Shown here: positions 45,622 to 54,138 of the stretch, piece after piece
Layout of the letters: each line of letters begins with the position of its first letter
Position numbering within the stretch: position 1 is the first letter of the stretch
Assembly: GCA_944384835.1 (NCBI GenBank)
Contig: CALWUU010000036.1
Location: 40,398 to 104,397, forward strand
DNA length: 64,000 nt
Direction of reading: 5' to 3'
Origin: an uncultured Clostridia bacterium
Lineage (GTDB): Bacteria; Bacillota; Clostridia; Oscillospirales; Acutalibacteraceae
Program-made: the position numbers and the translations under genes
Notes under the pieces: model-generated
What the model was told of the DNA's origin: nothing
What the model saw: the letters and a program-made list of their open reading frames with translations, nothing else
Databases searched by the model: none

Positions 45622-46425
45622 ATGGATCGTAAAGAAAAAACACATCCTGCAGAGTCAGATTCAGCAGAATTAGATTCAGCGGAAGAAAATTTAACAGCAA
45701 AAGCTCCGGAGGAAGAACGTTCCCACCTTACATTCCGAAGAGGATTAAGAGATGGACTTCCTATTTGCCTAGGGTATCTATCTGTTGCCTTTACCTTTGG
45801 TATGGCGGTAGTAGAAGGCGGATTACCGCCTTGGGTAGCTGTTCTGATTTCGATGACTTGCTTTACCGGAACAGGACAGTTTGCAGGTATTGCACTGATT
45901 GTATCCGGCGGTACATATATTGAAATGTTGGTTACAACGTTTATTATTAATATTCGTTATATGTTGATGTCTTTGTCACTTTCTCAAAAAATAGAAAAGC
46001 GCATGAATGGAATTGAACGTGCATTGTTGTCTTTTGGAAATACAGACGAGGTATTTGCAGTTGCTATGCAGCAGGAAGGAAAAGTAGGAGCCAGATATCT
46101 TTCAGGCTTGATATTAACTCCTTATTTAGGATGGACATTGGGGACTTTGCTGGGAGCAACTGTAACGGGATTTCTGCCTTTTGCAATCCGCAGTGCATTG
46201 GGAATTGCCATATATGGTATGTTTATTTCTATTATTATTCCTCCTGCACGAAAAATGAAATCCGTTGCAATTGTAATTCTTATTTCAGTTGCAATCAGCT
46301 GTTTGTTTTATTGGACTCCTGTTTTAAATCAGTTATCCGATGGCTGGGTGATTATCATTTGCGCGGTGGCAGCTTCGGCGTTTGCCGCTTGGAAATTTCC
46401 GATTAAGGAGGACAAGCAATCATGA
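45622..46425 (+). CDS. azlC: Branched-chain amino acid exporter large subunit AzlC
   Basis: A 267-residue AzlC-family membrane protein. I choose ATG 45622 behind AGTGGGGGT. The first 37 residues are hydrophilic with an acidic repeat (AESDSAELDSAEEN), unusual for the family; the core begins at RRGLRDGLPICLGYLSVAFT and has the typical TCFTGTGQFAGI and LLSFGNTDEVFAV. With AzlD it exports branched-chain amino acids or analogues. Overlaps azlD by four bases. Confidence 0.92.
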   Translation: MDRKEKTHPAESDSAELDSAEENLTAKAPEEERSHLTFRRGLRDGLPICLGYLSVAFTFGMAVVEGGLPPWVAVLISMTCFTGTGQFAGIALIVSGGTYIEMLVTTFIINIRYMLMSLSLSQKIEKRMNGIERALLSFGNTDEVFAVAMQQEGKVGARYLSGLILTPYLGWTLGTLLGATVTGFLPFAIRSALGIAIYGMFISIIIPPARKMKSVAIVILISVAISCLFYWTPVLNQLSDGWVIIICAVAASAFAAWKFPIKEDKQS

Positions 46426-46766
46426 ATTACACCTATGTTCTTCTTAGCATTTTAATTATGGCCCTGGTTACTTACCTGCCAAGAATGCTTCCGCTGGTTC
46501 TTTTCCGTAAAACCATCGAAAATCAATTTATAAAATCATTTTTGGCATATGTACCATATGCGGTGCTTGGCGCGATGACATTCCCCGGTATTCTGTTTTC
46601 TACATCGCCGGACGGCGGCTTTTCACTGATATACTTTTTAGGTGGTTTGGCAGGTATGCTGGTAGCAATGGTTTTGGCTTACTTCAATAGAGGGTTATTG
46701 TTGGTGGCTGTCAGTTCAGTTGTTGTTGCGTTTATTATGCAAGAGTTATTAGGCTTTATTATGTAA
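46422..46766 (+). CDS. azlD: Branched-chain amino acid exporter small subunit AzlD
   Basis: A 114-residue membrane protein with four hydrophobic segments and the AzlD signature TYLPRMLPLVLFRK near residue 18. Starts in an ATGA overlap with azlC behind AAGGAGGA. The pair forms one exporter; being next to leuAB suggests a valve for excess leucine or analogues. Confidence 0.92.
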   Translation: MNYTYVLLSILIMALVTYLPRMLPLVLFRKTIENQFIKSFLAYVPYAVLGAMTFPGILFSTSPDGGFSLIYFLGGLAGMLVAMVLAYFNRGLLLVAVSSVVVAFIMQELLGFIM

Positions 46767-46812
46767 AAAAACATAGCTGGGACGCATATATGCGTCCCAG
46801 CTATGTTTTTTT
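46765..46812. terminator. Strong palindromic terminator after azlD
   Basis: A perfect 48-base palindrome: AAAAAAACATAGCTGGGACG and its complement around CATATATG, ending in seven T. It includes the azlD stop codon's last bases. Confidence 0.9.
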
Positions 46813-46816
46813 GCTC

Positions 46817-46845
46817 TTGTTTGCATAGAAAGGTTGGTATATAAT
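46817..46845 (+). promoter_or_regulatory. Candidate promoter of rsmA
   Basis: TTGTTT (46817-46822), 17 bases, TATAAT (46840-46845), immediately behind the azlD terminator. Confidence 0.5.
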
Positions 46846-46895
46846 AACAATATTATAATAAGAATAGAAAAGTATCCTTTTCACCGGAGGACTGC

Positions 46896-47765
46896 ATGAA
46901 AAATCTATCAGATATCAATGTTGTAAAAAGTTTATTGTCCCGTCATGGGTTTCAATTTTCAAAAGCATTAGGACAAAATTTTTTAATCAATCCTGAAATA
47001 TGTCCTAAAATGGCTGCGGAATGTGGGGCAGACCAAACCAAAGGCGTGATAGAAGTTGGTCCCGGTTTTGGTGTGTTGACCAGAGAGTTGGCAGCAAGAG
47101 CGAATAAAGTAGTAGCCATTGAACTGGATAAACGGCTTCCTGCAGTGCTAGCGGAAACACTGCGTGATTTTGATAATGTAAAAGTTGTGCAGGCCGACGT
47201 TATGGAAGTTGATTTACATCAACTTATTAAAGATGAATTTACCGGTTTAGATGTTTTGGTTTGTGCCAATCTTCCCTATTATATTACATCGCCTGTTATC
47301 ATGAAATTGCTGGAAGAAAAACTTCCCGTAGAATCTTTGACTGTTATGGTACAGAAAGAAGCGGCTGTGCGTATTTGCGCAGCTCCGGGAACACGTGCCT
47401 GCGGTGCGGTCAGTGTAGCGGTGCAATATTACAGTCAGCCGCAGATATTATTTGATGTGCCCAGAGACTGCTTTTTTCCTGCCCCTAATGTAGATTCTGC
47501 TGTGATTCGTCTGAATATCCGTAAAGAGCCTCCCGTAACCTTGAAAACAGAAGAAAAGCAGTTTTTCAAATTGGTAAAAGCGGCATTTGGACAACGCAGG
47601 AAAACGGTATTGAATTCTTTAAATACCGGTCTTGGAAAATCTAAGAATGAATTATCTGCCGCATTGCAGCAGGCAGGCATTGCTCCCGCGGCCAGAGCAG
47701 AGCAATTAACCATGGAGCAGTTTGGAATGCTTTGCAATCTCTTGTTTGAGGAAAAGGTGCAATAA
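46896..47765 (+). CDS. rsmA: 16S rRNA (adenine1518/1519-N6)-dimethyltransferase
   Basis: A 289-residue KsgA methyltransferase. KALGQNFLINPEICPK at the N-terminus, SAM motif IEVGPGFGVLTRELA, catalytic NLPYYITSPV and C-terminal FGQRRKTVLNSL are intact. Start ATG 46896 follows ACCGGAGGA. rnmV, often upstream, is not here. Confidence 0.97.
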   Translation: MKNLSDINVVKSLLSRHGFQFSKALGQNFLINPEICPKMAAECGADQTKGVIEVGPGFGVLTRELAARANKVVAIELDKRLPAVLAETLRDFDNVKVVQADVMEVDLHQLIKDEFTGLDVLVCANLPYYITSPVIMKLLEEKLPVESLTVMVQKEAAVRICAAPGTRACGAVSVAVQYYSQPQILFDVPRDCFFPAPNVDSAVIRLNIRKEPPVTLKTEEKQFFKLVKAAFGQRRKTVLNSLNTGLGKSKNELSAALQQAGIAPAARAEQLTMEQFGMLCNLLFEEKVQ

Positions 47766-47988
47766 CGATTTGGAATCACTGTTGAGCGCTGGAAACAATA
47801 AAATCAATATAGCTGTTGGAACAAAGAACATTGTACCTATGAAATGTAAGTATATGTTAAAATGATCTATTTTGGCTTTCAGAGATACGGCACAAACTTT
47901 CAAATTTGCTTTCATATGGCAGCCATCAATGGCAAATACTTAAATTATAGTTGTTAAAGATGTTTTTCATCAAAAGGAAGTATGTATA

Positions 47989-48162
47989 ATGGCAGGAAAA
48001 ATTGCATGGATTTTTTTCGGTATTGCAATCATATGCGCAATGGTTGCCGCGTTTACCAGTCCTTTTCGTTTGGAAGTGGTATCTATTACTTGTGCGGCAG
48101 TGTCGATTACACTAAGTTTATTCGGCATGTTCTTTGCGTTTGAAAGCTGGAAGGAAGAATAA
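47989..48162 (+). CDS. Small two-helix membrane protein
   Basis: A 57-residue protein (MAGKIAWIFFGIAII start) behind AAAAGGAAG, with two hydrophobic segments at about residues 4-22 and 31-50 and a charged end (ESWKEE). I do not recognise it. It lies 27 bases before the HdeD-like gene on the same strand and is probably co-transcribed with it. The 223 bases between rsmA and this gene show no other feature. Confidence 0.6.
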   Translation: MAGKIAWIFFGIAIICAMVAAFTSPFRLEVVSITCAAVSITLSLFGMFFAFESWKEE

Positions 48163-48189
48163 CATTACCAAATTGAGGGAGGTTACAGA

Positions 48190-49485
48190 ATGAATATCAA
48201 AGCGAAAGTTGTGAATCCATTACTTTTGCTGGTAACATCCGTTTTGTTTTTGGGTATTGGTATTTTTATTTTGATTGACCACGATTTAGCTTCCCGTGTG
48301 CTGATGATTGGTATTTCCATTACAATTGTAGTAGCAGGCGTGACCCATGCGGTAGGCGTTATTTTAAATAAACATATTGTGCAAGGTGTACTCATTGGTT
48401 TGGCATATGTTGTGGTAGCAGCCAGTTTATTTGTATTATCTTGGTTTTATATTATATCTGTTACATGGATTTTTGCTCTTTGGTTTTTATGTACAGGCAT
48501 TATCAGAGGAGCTATTTGCATACAAGCAATCCGGAAACGCTCGCAAGGCCGTCTGATGGGCGCGTTAATTTCTATTTTGTCCATTGCATTTGCAATTATA
48601 TTATTTATGAACCCATTTATGAGAAGCACAACTGTTCTGCGTATTGTAGGCATCTATATGATTTTATACGGAATGACTGTACTGTTTGATTTCTTTTCGG
48701 AAATTTTTAAATGGAATTTAAATGATAATAATACCTCAAGAAGATTTCGTATTCCGCTTCCGTTATTTGTGACTGCTTTTATACCGTCCAGATTAATGAG
48801 CAATTTTAATAAATATTTCAGGGAACACAATGTAAAAGCGAATATGATTCAGGAAATCAATGCGCCAAAAGGAAAAGAACGGGTGGATTTAGAAGTGTTT
48901 ATCCATTTATGCGGAGAAAATTTGAACGAATTTGGGCACTCTGATTTCTGTTATGGAGATACTGTGTATTCGTATGGCGCGTATGACGAAACAGAGCATA
49001 AGTTTTTTGGTATGTTCAGTCAGGGAACCATTGTAAAGGCGCCCAGAGAATTGTATATTCGCCATTGTTTGTCTTTTGAAAAGAAAATACTGGTAGGTTT
49101 CGGCCTTTGTTTGTCAGATGCTCAAAAAGGGAAAGTAGAAGAGAAAATAGATGAAATTATGCAGGCAGCAATGCCGTGGCAAACAAGATATGAACGTGTA
49201 CAAAATGGTACACTTTCTCAGGATGAACTTTGCAGCGACGCTGCCAGTGAGCTGGTTAAGGCAACAGGCGCGAAAATATATAAAATCAAATCCGGAGAAT
49301 TTAAAACGTATTTTTCCATTAATACCAACTGTGTGAAACTGGCTGATCATATTACAGGTTCTGCCGGATTGGATGTTTTGGATGTCAGCGGTATTGTAAC
49401 GCCGGGCAGTTATTATGCACTGCTGGACGATATGTTTGAACGGAAAAATACCATTGTGATTTCCAAGACGATTTATCGAAGTTAA
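48190..49485 (+). CDS. HdeD-like membrane protein with C-terminal permuted papain-like domain
   Basis: A 431-residue protein; ATG 48190 follows TTGAGGGAGG. Residues 1-170 hold six membrane segments in the HdeD/DUF308 manner. After a basic linker comes a soluble domain (about 212-431) with EFGHSDFCYGDTVYSYGAYD (His250), YIRHCLSF, and further on SINTNCVKLADH (Cys381) and GIVTPGSYYALLD. A conserved His before an N-C-V/T Cys and a TPG..Y..L ending is the order seen in circularly permuted NlpC/P60 or papain-like families such as DUF4105 and YiiX. I infer a membrane-anchored cysteine hydrolase or amidase; not verified. Which side the domain faces depends on the segment count. Confidence 0.6.
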   Translation: MNIKAKVVNPLLLLVTSVLFLGIGIFILIDHDLASRVLMIGISITIVVAGVTHAVGVILNKHIVQGVLIGLAYVVVAASLFVLSWFYIISVTWIFALWFLCTGIIRGAICIQAIRKRSQGRLMGALISILSIAFAIILFMNPFMRSTTVLRIVGIYMILYGMTVLFDFFSEIFKWNLNDNNTSRRFRIPLPLFVTAFIPSRLMSNFNKYFREHNVKANMIQEINAPKGKERVDLEVFIHLCGENLNEFGHSDFCYGDTVYSYGAYDETEHKFFGMFSQGTIVKAPRELYIRHCLSFEKKILVGFGLCLSDAQKGKVEEKIDEIMQAAMPWQTRYERVQNGTLSQDELCSDAASELVKATGAKIYKIKSGEFKTYFSINTNCVKLADHITGSAGLDVLDVSGIVTPGSYYALLDDMFERKNTIVISKTIYRS

Positions 49486-49496
49486 CAAAAGATATT

Positions 49497-49524
49497 TTGA
49501 CAAAATTGTAATTTATGCTACAAT
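49497..49524 (+). promoter_or_regulatory. Promoter of the ABC-F gene
   Basis: TTGACA (49497-49502), 16 bases, TACAAT (49519-49524), 41 bases ahead of the ATG. Confidence 0.7.
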
Positions 49525-49565
49525 AATTAAAATCATCATAAAAATAACACGATGTTGGAGGAACT

Positions 49566-51158
49566 ATGATTACAGTATCTGACGTAAGCGTTGGCTTTAG
49601 CGGTCAAGATTTATTTTCTCATGTAAATTTACTGTTTACTCCCGGCAACTGTTATGGTGTGATAGGCGCCAACGGAGCCGGTAAATCTACATTTTTAAAA
49701 GTATTGTCGGGTGAATTGGAACCAACCAAAGGCGATGTTTCCATTGATCCGAAATGCAGAATGTCCGTACTAAAACAAGACCACTTTGCATATGAGGAAT
49801 TTACGGTTTTGGATACCATTATGCAGGGTAACCAGCGTTTGTACGATATTATGAAACAAAAAGACGAGTTATATGCAAAACCGGATTTCAGTGAGGAAGA
49901 CGGTCATTTGGCAGCAGAATTGGAAGCGGAATTTGCAGAGATGAACGGCTGGGATGCCGAAACAGATGCGGGCAAACTGCTTCAGGGGCTTGGACTGGAA
50001 ACAGATATGCTGTATATGCAAATGAGCGCTTTAGCAGAAAGTGAAAAGGTAAAAGTGCTGCTGGCAAGAGCCTTGTTCGGTCAGCCTGATATTATTTTAT
50101 TGGACGAACCTACCAACGGTTTGGATATTAAATCGATTAACTGGCTGGAAGATTTCTTAATGGATTATATGGGTACTGTGATTGTGGTATCCCATGACCG
50201 CCATTTCTTAAATAATGTTTGTACCCATATTGTGGATATTGATTATAATAAGATCAAACTTTATGTAGGCAACTATGATTTCTGGTACGAATCCAGCCAG
50301 CTGATGCAGCGTATGATGCGTGATCAAAATAAAAAGAACGAAGATAAAATCAAAGAGCTGCAAAACTTTATTCAGCGTTTCTCTGCCAACAAATCAAAAT
50401 CCAAACAGGCAACTTCCCGTAAAAAGTTGATTGAAAAATTAACAGTAGAAGAAATGCCTGCTTCCACCCGCCGCTATCCATATGTAGGATTTCAAATGGA
50501 CCGTGAACCCGGCAAAGAAATTTTGACAGTTGAGGATATTTCTAAAACCGTAGACGGCGTAAAGGTATTAAATAAGGTTTCTTTCCGCGTTAATAAAGGC
50601 GATAAAATTGCCTTTGTCGGTGAGAATGACATTGCAAATACCACTTTATTTCAAATTTTGATGGGTGAGTTAGAGCCGGATGAAGGCTCCTATAAATGGG
50701 GCGTAAGTACAACACAGTCTTATTTTCCGAAAGATAATTCAGAATATTTTAATGGGTGTGAAGAAAGCATTATCAAGTGGTTGGAACAATATGCTCAAGA
50801 TACATCTGAAACCTATTTAAGAGGATTTTTGGGAAAAATGCTGTTCTCAGGCGATGATGTGTTAAAACCGGTCAATGTACTTTCCGGTGGTGAAAAAGTT
50901 CGCTGTATGCTTTCCCGTATGATGATGTACGGTTCCAACGTATTGGTTTTGGATCAACCGACCAATCACTTGGACTTGGAATCCATTACGGCAGTGAACA
51001 ATGGTTTAATTGATTTTAAAGGTATTATTCTCTTTGCTTCTCATGACCATCAGTTTGTGCAAACCGTGGCAAACCGTATTATTGAGATTACAGACGAAGG
51101 AATCATCGACCGTATGACCACATTTGATGAATATTTGGAAGCAATGGGTAAAAATTAA
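49566..51158 (+). CDS. ABC-F family ATPase, YbiT type, with degenerate second ATP site
   Basis: A 530-residue soluble double-ABC protein; ABC-F members bind the ribosome E site. The N-terminal NBD has Walker A GANGAGKST (34-42) and Walker B with Glu181 (IILLDEPTNGLD), but its signature is MSALAES (153-159) instead of LSGGQ, as in E. coli YbiT. The linker (about 245-300) contains NFIQRFSANKSKSKQATSR. The second NBD has a broken Walker A, GENDIANTT (352-360, Asn358 for Lys), Gln464 in place of the catalytic Glu (LVLDQPTNHLD), but an intact LSGGE (439-443). So one composite site is complete and the other is damaged on both faces. It is monocistronic. Confidence 0.92.
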   Translation: MITVSDVSVGFSGQDLFSHVNLLFTPGNCYGVIGANGAGKSTFLKVLSGELEPTKGDVSIDPKCRMSVLKQDHFAYEEFTVLDTIMQGNQRLYDIMKQKDELYAKPDFSEEDGHLAAELEAEFAEMNGWDAETDAGKLLQGLGLETDMLYMQMSALAESEKVKVLLARALFGQPDIILLDEPTNGLDIKSINWLEDFLMDYMGTVIVVSHDRHFLNNVCTHIVDIDYNKIKLYVGNYDFWYESSQLMQRMMRDQNKKNEDKIKELQNFIQRFSANKSKSKQATSRKKLIEKLTVEEMPASTRRYPYVGFQMDREPGKEILTVEDISKTVDGVKVLNKVSFRVNKGDKIAFVGENDIANTTLFQILMGELEPDEGSYKWGVSTTQSYFPKDNSEYFNGCEESIIKWLEQYAQDTSETYLRGFLGKMLFSGDDVLKPVNVLSGGEKVRCMLSRMMMYGSNVLVLDQPTNHLDLESITAVNNGLIDFKGIILFASHDHQFVQTVANRIIEITDEGIIDRMTTFDEYLEAMGKN

Positions 51159-51162
51159 ACAG

Positions 51163-51193
51163 AAAAATGGGCTGTGAAAACAGCCCATTTTTT
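51163..51193 (+). terminator. Intrinsic terminator after the ABC-F gene
   Basis: A 12-bp perfect stem (51164-51175 with 51180-51191), GAAA loop and T tail. Confidence 0.92.
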
Positions 51194-51308
51194 ATGATAT
51201 TTTTTCTAATCAAGAAATTTTTAAATAAAAGTTTTGTTGTACTTTCAGATGCACAGGCAGAAAATACTGGATTTTTATTCTTAGAATGTATCGTTATACC
51301 ACAGAGCA

Positions 51309-51342
51309 GAAAAAATATCCCCGTGGTATAGACGGGGATATT
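51309..51342 (-). terminator. Intrinsic terminator of the thiamine operon
   Basis: Read on the minus strand: AATATCCCCGT, 7-base loop, ACGGGGATATT (51332-51342 with 51314-51324) followed by TTTTT. It lies 187 bases beyond the last recognised thi gene. Confidence 0.85.
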
Positions 51343-51386
51343 GGGTATCGAATATCTGTTAAAATGTGAAAATGAATCTACCTGTT

Positions 51387-51494
51387 TCAAATTTCAAAAG
51401 AAGGAGTTTCCTCCCAGGAGGTAAATGATTCAAGACCGGGAGAGAGGAGACTCATTGAGAGATTCTTTGAAATCATTTGCTCCGGGAAATCCAT
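51387..51494 (-). CDS. Possible small protein at the end of the thi operon
   Basis: A 35-codon frame (begins MDFPEQMISK, ends ETPSFEI) between the HAD gene and the operon terminator. Base composition is more gene-like than the flanking AT-rich DNA, and it lies inside the predicted transcript. Against it: no proper ribosome binding site (only GAAAG directly at the ATG), and the same stretch can pair with itself, so it might be a structured untranslated tail. No family recognised. Confidence 0.25.
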   Translation of the reverse strand: MDFPEQMISKNLSMSLLSPGLESFTSWEETPSFEI

Positions 51495-51529
51495 CTTTCG
51501 GTAGTTGAAATGACAGAATAGAATACACT

Positions 51530-52177
51530 TTATGATTCAATCATCAGTTCGTGAAAACTGTGGATATAAATATCAGATAATTTTAAAATATCTGCTTTGT
51601 CTTTTTCAGAGTATTTATCATACACACCGCAAATTTTCATATGCGCCGCTTTTGCTCCTTGAATTGCGGGAAGTACATCTTCAAATGCCATACAGTCATG
51701 GGAAGATACGCCCAAACGAGCCGCACATAACAACCAAGCGTCAGGATAATTTTTACCGCGGCTGACGTCATCTGTAGAGACGCAGGCGTCAAATAATTCG
51801 TAGATGTTATTATTTTGCAGACAAGGCAAATATAACTTTTGTGACAGAGCGGTACATACACCTAAGCGAATTCCCTGTGATTTTAATTGCAAAAGATATT
51901 CCTCGGCACCGGATTTTAGCTGTACATGGTGTCCGTATGCTTCAATGGCCATTTGGTTCCATTCATGCATAACGTCGTCAGGCTGTTCTTTCAGTCCAAA
52001 CCGAGCAATGGTGTATTCTGCGGTTTCTCTGAAACTCATTGCCAAAATTTCGTCACTGTAACCATCCGGAACGGATAACCCGCGCTTTGAGAGGAATTCG
52101 ATGTCGATGTTTTTCCAAACTTCCATGGAATCCAATAATGTTCCGTCTAAATCAAAAACAGCGCCTTTAAAATTCAT
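51530..52177 (-). CDS. HAD-superfamily hydrolase in the thiamine operon
   Basis: A 215-residue HAD subfamily IA (beta-phosphoglucomutase/phosphatase-like) enzyme. Motif I DLDGTLLDS (residues 9-17), motif II VCTALS, motif III/IV with K142 and FEDVLPAIQGAK. It overlaps thiE by 11 bases. No thiL is in the window; some bacteria hydrolyse thiamine monophosphate with HAD enzymes, so this may be a ThMP phosphatase, but that is inference from position only. Confidence 0.88.
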   Translation of the reverse strand: MNFKGAVFDLDGTLLDSMEVWKNIDIEFLSKRGLSVPDGYSDEILAMSFRETAEYTIARFGLKEQPDDVMHEWNQMAIEAYGHHVQLKSGAEEYLLQLKSQGIRLGVCTALSQKLYLPCLQNNNIYELFDACVSTDDVSRGKNYPDAWLLCAARLGVSSHDCMAFEDVLPAIQGAKAAHMKICGVYDKYSEKDKADILKLSDIYIHSFHELMIES

Positions 52178-52820
52178 GTTTGTCTCCTATAAAACATGTT
52201 TTTAACTGTTGAGCCGCATGGGCAATATTTTCTTTTGCCAAAATTGCGGAGACAACTGCAATGCCGTCAATACCTGTGGCTGTGAGCGTTCCCGCGTTGA
52301 ATGACTGAATACCGCCGATTGCAACCACAGGAATGTGTACGGCTTGTTTGATTTGAGCAAGTTGCTCTATCGTAACAGGACGCGTATTCGTTTTTGTGGA
52401 GGTGGCAAATATTGCTCCCACTCCCAAATAATCAGCACCGTCCTGTTCTGCTTGTATCGCTTCGGATAATGCAGCGGCAGATACGCCTATGATTTTATCA
52501 GGTCCTACAATGCTGCGAACGGTTGAAGCAGGTAAATCTTGTTGTCCTACATGAACGCCTGCTGCATTTACAGCCAAGCAAATGTCTGCACGGTCATTGA
52601 TAATCAGCGGAATATGATAGTGATCTGTAATTTGTTTGACTCTTTGTGCAGTTTCAAAAAATTCCCGGGAAGATGCGTCCTTTTCACGCAGCTGTACCAC
52701 AGTACAGCCCCCTTGTATGGCCTGTTCTACCGCTTGCTCCAGTGAGCTTGCGGACATCACGGAACGGTCAGTGACCAAATATAAGGTATAATCGATGTTT
52801 TGCTTTTCTATGTGTATCAT
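52167..52820 (-). CDS. thiE: Thiamine-phosphate synthase
   Basis: A 217-residue TIM-barrel enzyme joining HMP-PP and the thiazole phosphate. I choose ATG 52820, four bases behind the thiC stop; a longer frame would run into thiC. YLVTDRSVM, VQLREKDASSREF, INDRADICLAVNAAGVHVGQ, FATSTKTNT and AIGGIQSFN are the standard blocks. Confidence 0.95.
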   Translation of the reverse strand: MIHIEKQNIDYTLYLVTDRSVMSASSLEQAVEQAIQGGCTVVQLREKDASSREFFETAQRVKQITDHYHIPLIINDRADICLAVNAAGVHVGQQDLPASTVRSIVGPDKIIGVSAAALSEAIQAEQDGADYLGVGAIFATSTKTNTRPVTIEQLAQIKQAVHIPVVAIGGIQSFNAGTLTATGIDGIAVVSAILAKENIAHAAQQLKTCFIGDKHEF

Positions 52821-52824
52821 GGTT

Positions 52825-54138
52825 TTATTTCTTTTCTTCACGAAGGATGACATCTTGTCCTTCCAAGATTTTGTTGGTAGTTCTCATAGCGCACATTTTA
52901 CCGCACATGGAGCAGGAATGCATGTCTGCAGGCGGTGCGCTTTCAAAATATCTTCTTGGTTTTTCTTTGTCAATGGCAAGAGAGAACATTTCTTCCCAGT
53001 CAATGCGTCTGCGGGCATCGCTCATTTTGTCGTCAATGTCTCTTGCATGTGGAATGCCTTTTGCAATATCCGCTGCATGAGCTGCAATTTTAGTAGCAAC
53101 AATACCTTCTTTTACATCGTCCACGTCAGGTAAACGCAAATGTTCGGCAGGTGTTACGTAGCACAAAAAGTCTGCGCCGTAAGTTGCCGCAATGGCTCCG
53201 CCGATGGCAGATGTAATGTGGTCGTAACCGGGAGCAATGTCTGTTACCAATGGACCAAGCACATAGAATGGCGCACCGTGACACAGACGCTTTTGAATTG
53301 CCATGTTTGCCGGAATTTCATTAATTGCCATATGTCCCGGACCTTCTACCATGACTTGTACATCTTTTTCCCAAGCCAGTGTGGTTAAGTTGCCAAGTTC
53401 AATCAATTCACTTAGCTGACCTGCGTCAGAACTGTCATGAATGCTTCCCGGACGCAGTGCGTCACCAAGACTGATGGTAACGTCATACTCGCGTAAAATG
53501 GCCAACACTTCATCATAATATTCGTAGAACGGATTTTCGTTTCCTGTCATTTCCATCCATGCAAATAATAAGGAACCGCCGCGGGAAACAATATTGGTCA
53601 TACGTTTGGTGCGTTTAAAGCATTCTACGGCGCGCTTGTTAATACCTGCATGGATGGTCATAAAGTCCACGCCTTCTTCCGCATGAGCCTGTACGACTTT
53701 TAGAAAGTCTTTGGCTTTGATGTCCATAAGGTCTTTCTCTAAATAACCAATGGCGTCATACATTGGTACGGTGCCAATCATGGCAGGGGAAAAATCAATC
53801 AATTCTTTGCGGAAATCATGGGTTTTACCATAGTTGCTTAAATCCATAATGGCTTCGGCGCCAAAATCAATTGCTAGCTTTACTTTGTTCATCTCATTGG
53901 TATAGTCAATGCAGTCCCCTGAAATACCTAAATTTACATTGATTTTTGTTTTCAGTCCTTCTCCAATGCCTTCAGCGCTTAAAGAGGTGTGACGAATGTT
54001 TGCAGGAATTGCAACGCGTCCGCTGGCGACCAATTCCATTAATTTGGTTTCGTCCATTTGCTCTTTTTGCGCAACGGTTTTCATTTCTTTTGTTAAAATG
54101 CCTTTTTTGGCAGCTTCCATTTGTGTTTTATAATTCAT
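52825..54138 (-). CDS. thiC: Phosphomethylpyrimidine synthase ThiC
   Basis: A 437-residue radical SAM enzyme converting 5-aminoimidazole ribotide to HMP-P. The C-terminal cluster motif [10 protein letters not shown] (CxxCxxxxC type with an extra Cys) is complete, and [18 protein letters not shown] and [16 protein letters not shown] [15 protein letters not shown] are seen. Shorter than the proteobacterial form, as usual in Clostridia. ATG 54138 lies inside the end of thiD (11-base overlap). Confidence 0.96.
   Translation of the reverse strand: MNYKTQMEAAKKGILTKEMKTVAQKEQMDETKLMELVASGRVAIPANIRHTSLSAEGIGEGLKTKINVNLGISGDCIDYTNEMNKVKLAIDFGAEAIMDLSNYGKTHDFRKELIDFSPAMIGTVPMYDAIGYLEKDLMDIKAKDFLKVVQAHAEEGVDFMTIHAGINKRAVECFKRTKRMTNIVSRGGSLLFAWMEMTGNENPFYEYYDEVLAILREYDVTISLGDALRPGSIHDSSDAGQLSELIELGNLTTLAWEKDVQVMVEGPGHMAINEIPANMAIQKRLCHGAPFYVLGPLVTDIAPGYDHITSAIGGAIAATYGADFLCYVTPAEHLRLPDVDDVKEGIVATKIAAHAADIAKGIPHARDIDDKMSDARRRIDWEEMFSLAIDKEKPRRYFESAPPADMHSCSMCGKMCAMRTTNKILEGQDVILREEKK

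Larger units (their letters stand above)
51194..51529. other. Gap between ABC-F and the thiamine operon
   Basis: 336 bases without a recognised gene. It holds the thi-operon terminator (51309-51342, minus), a possible 35-codon minus-strand frame (51387-51494) and an imperfect long-range pairing in the same stretch (AAATGATT near 51423 with AATCATTT near 51473, and CCGGGAG with CTCCGGG). The first 110 bases show nothing. Confidence 0.6.
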
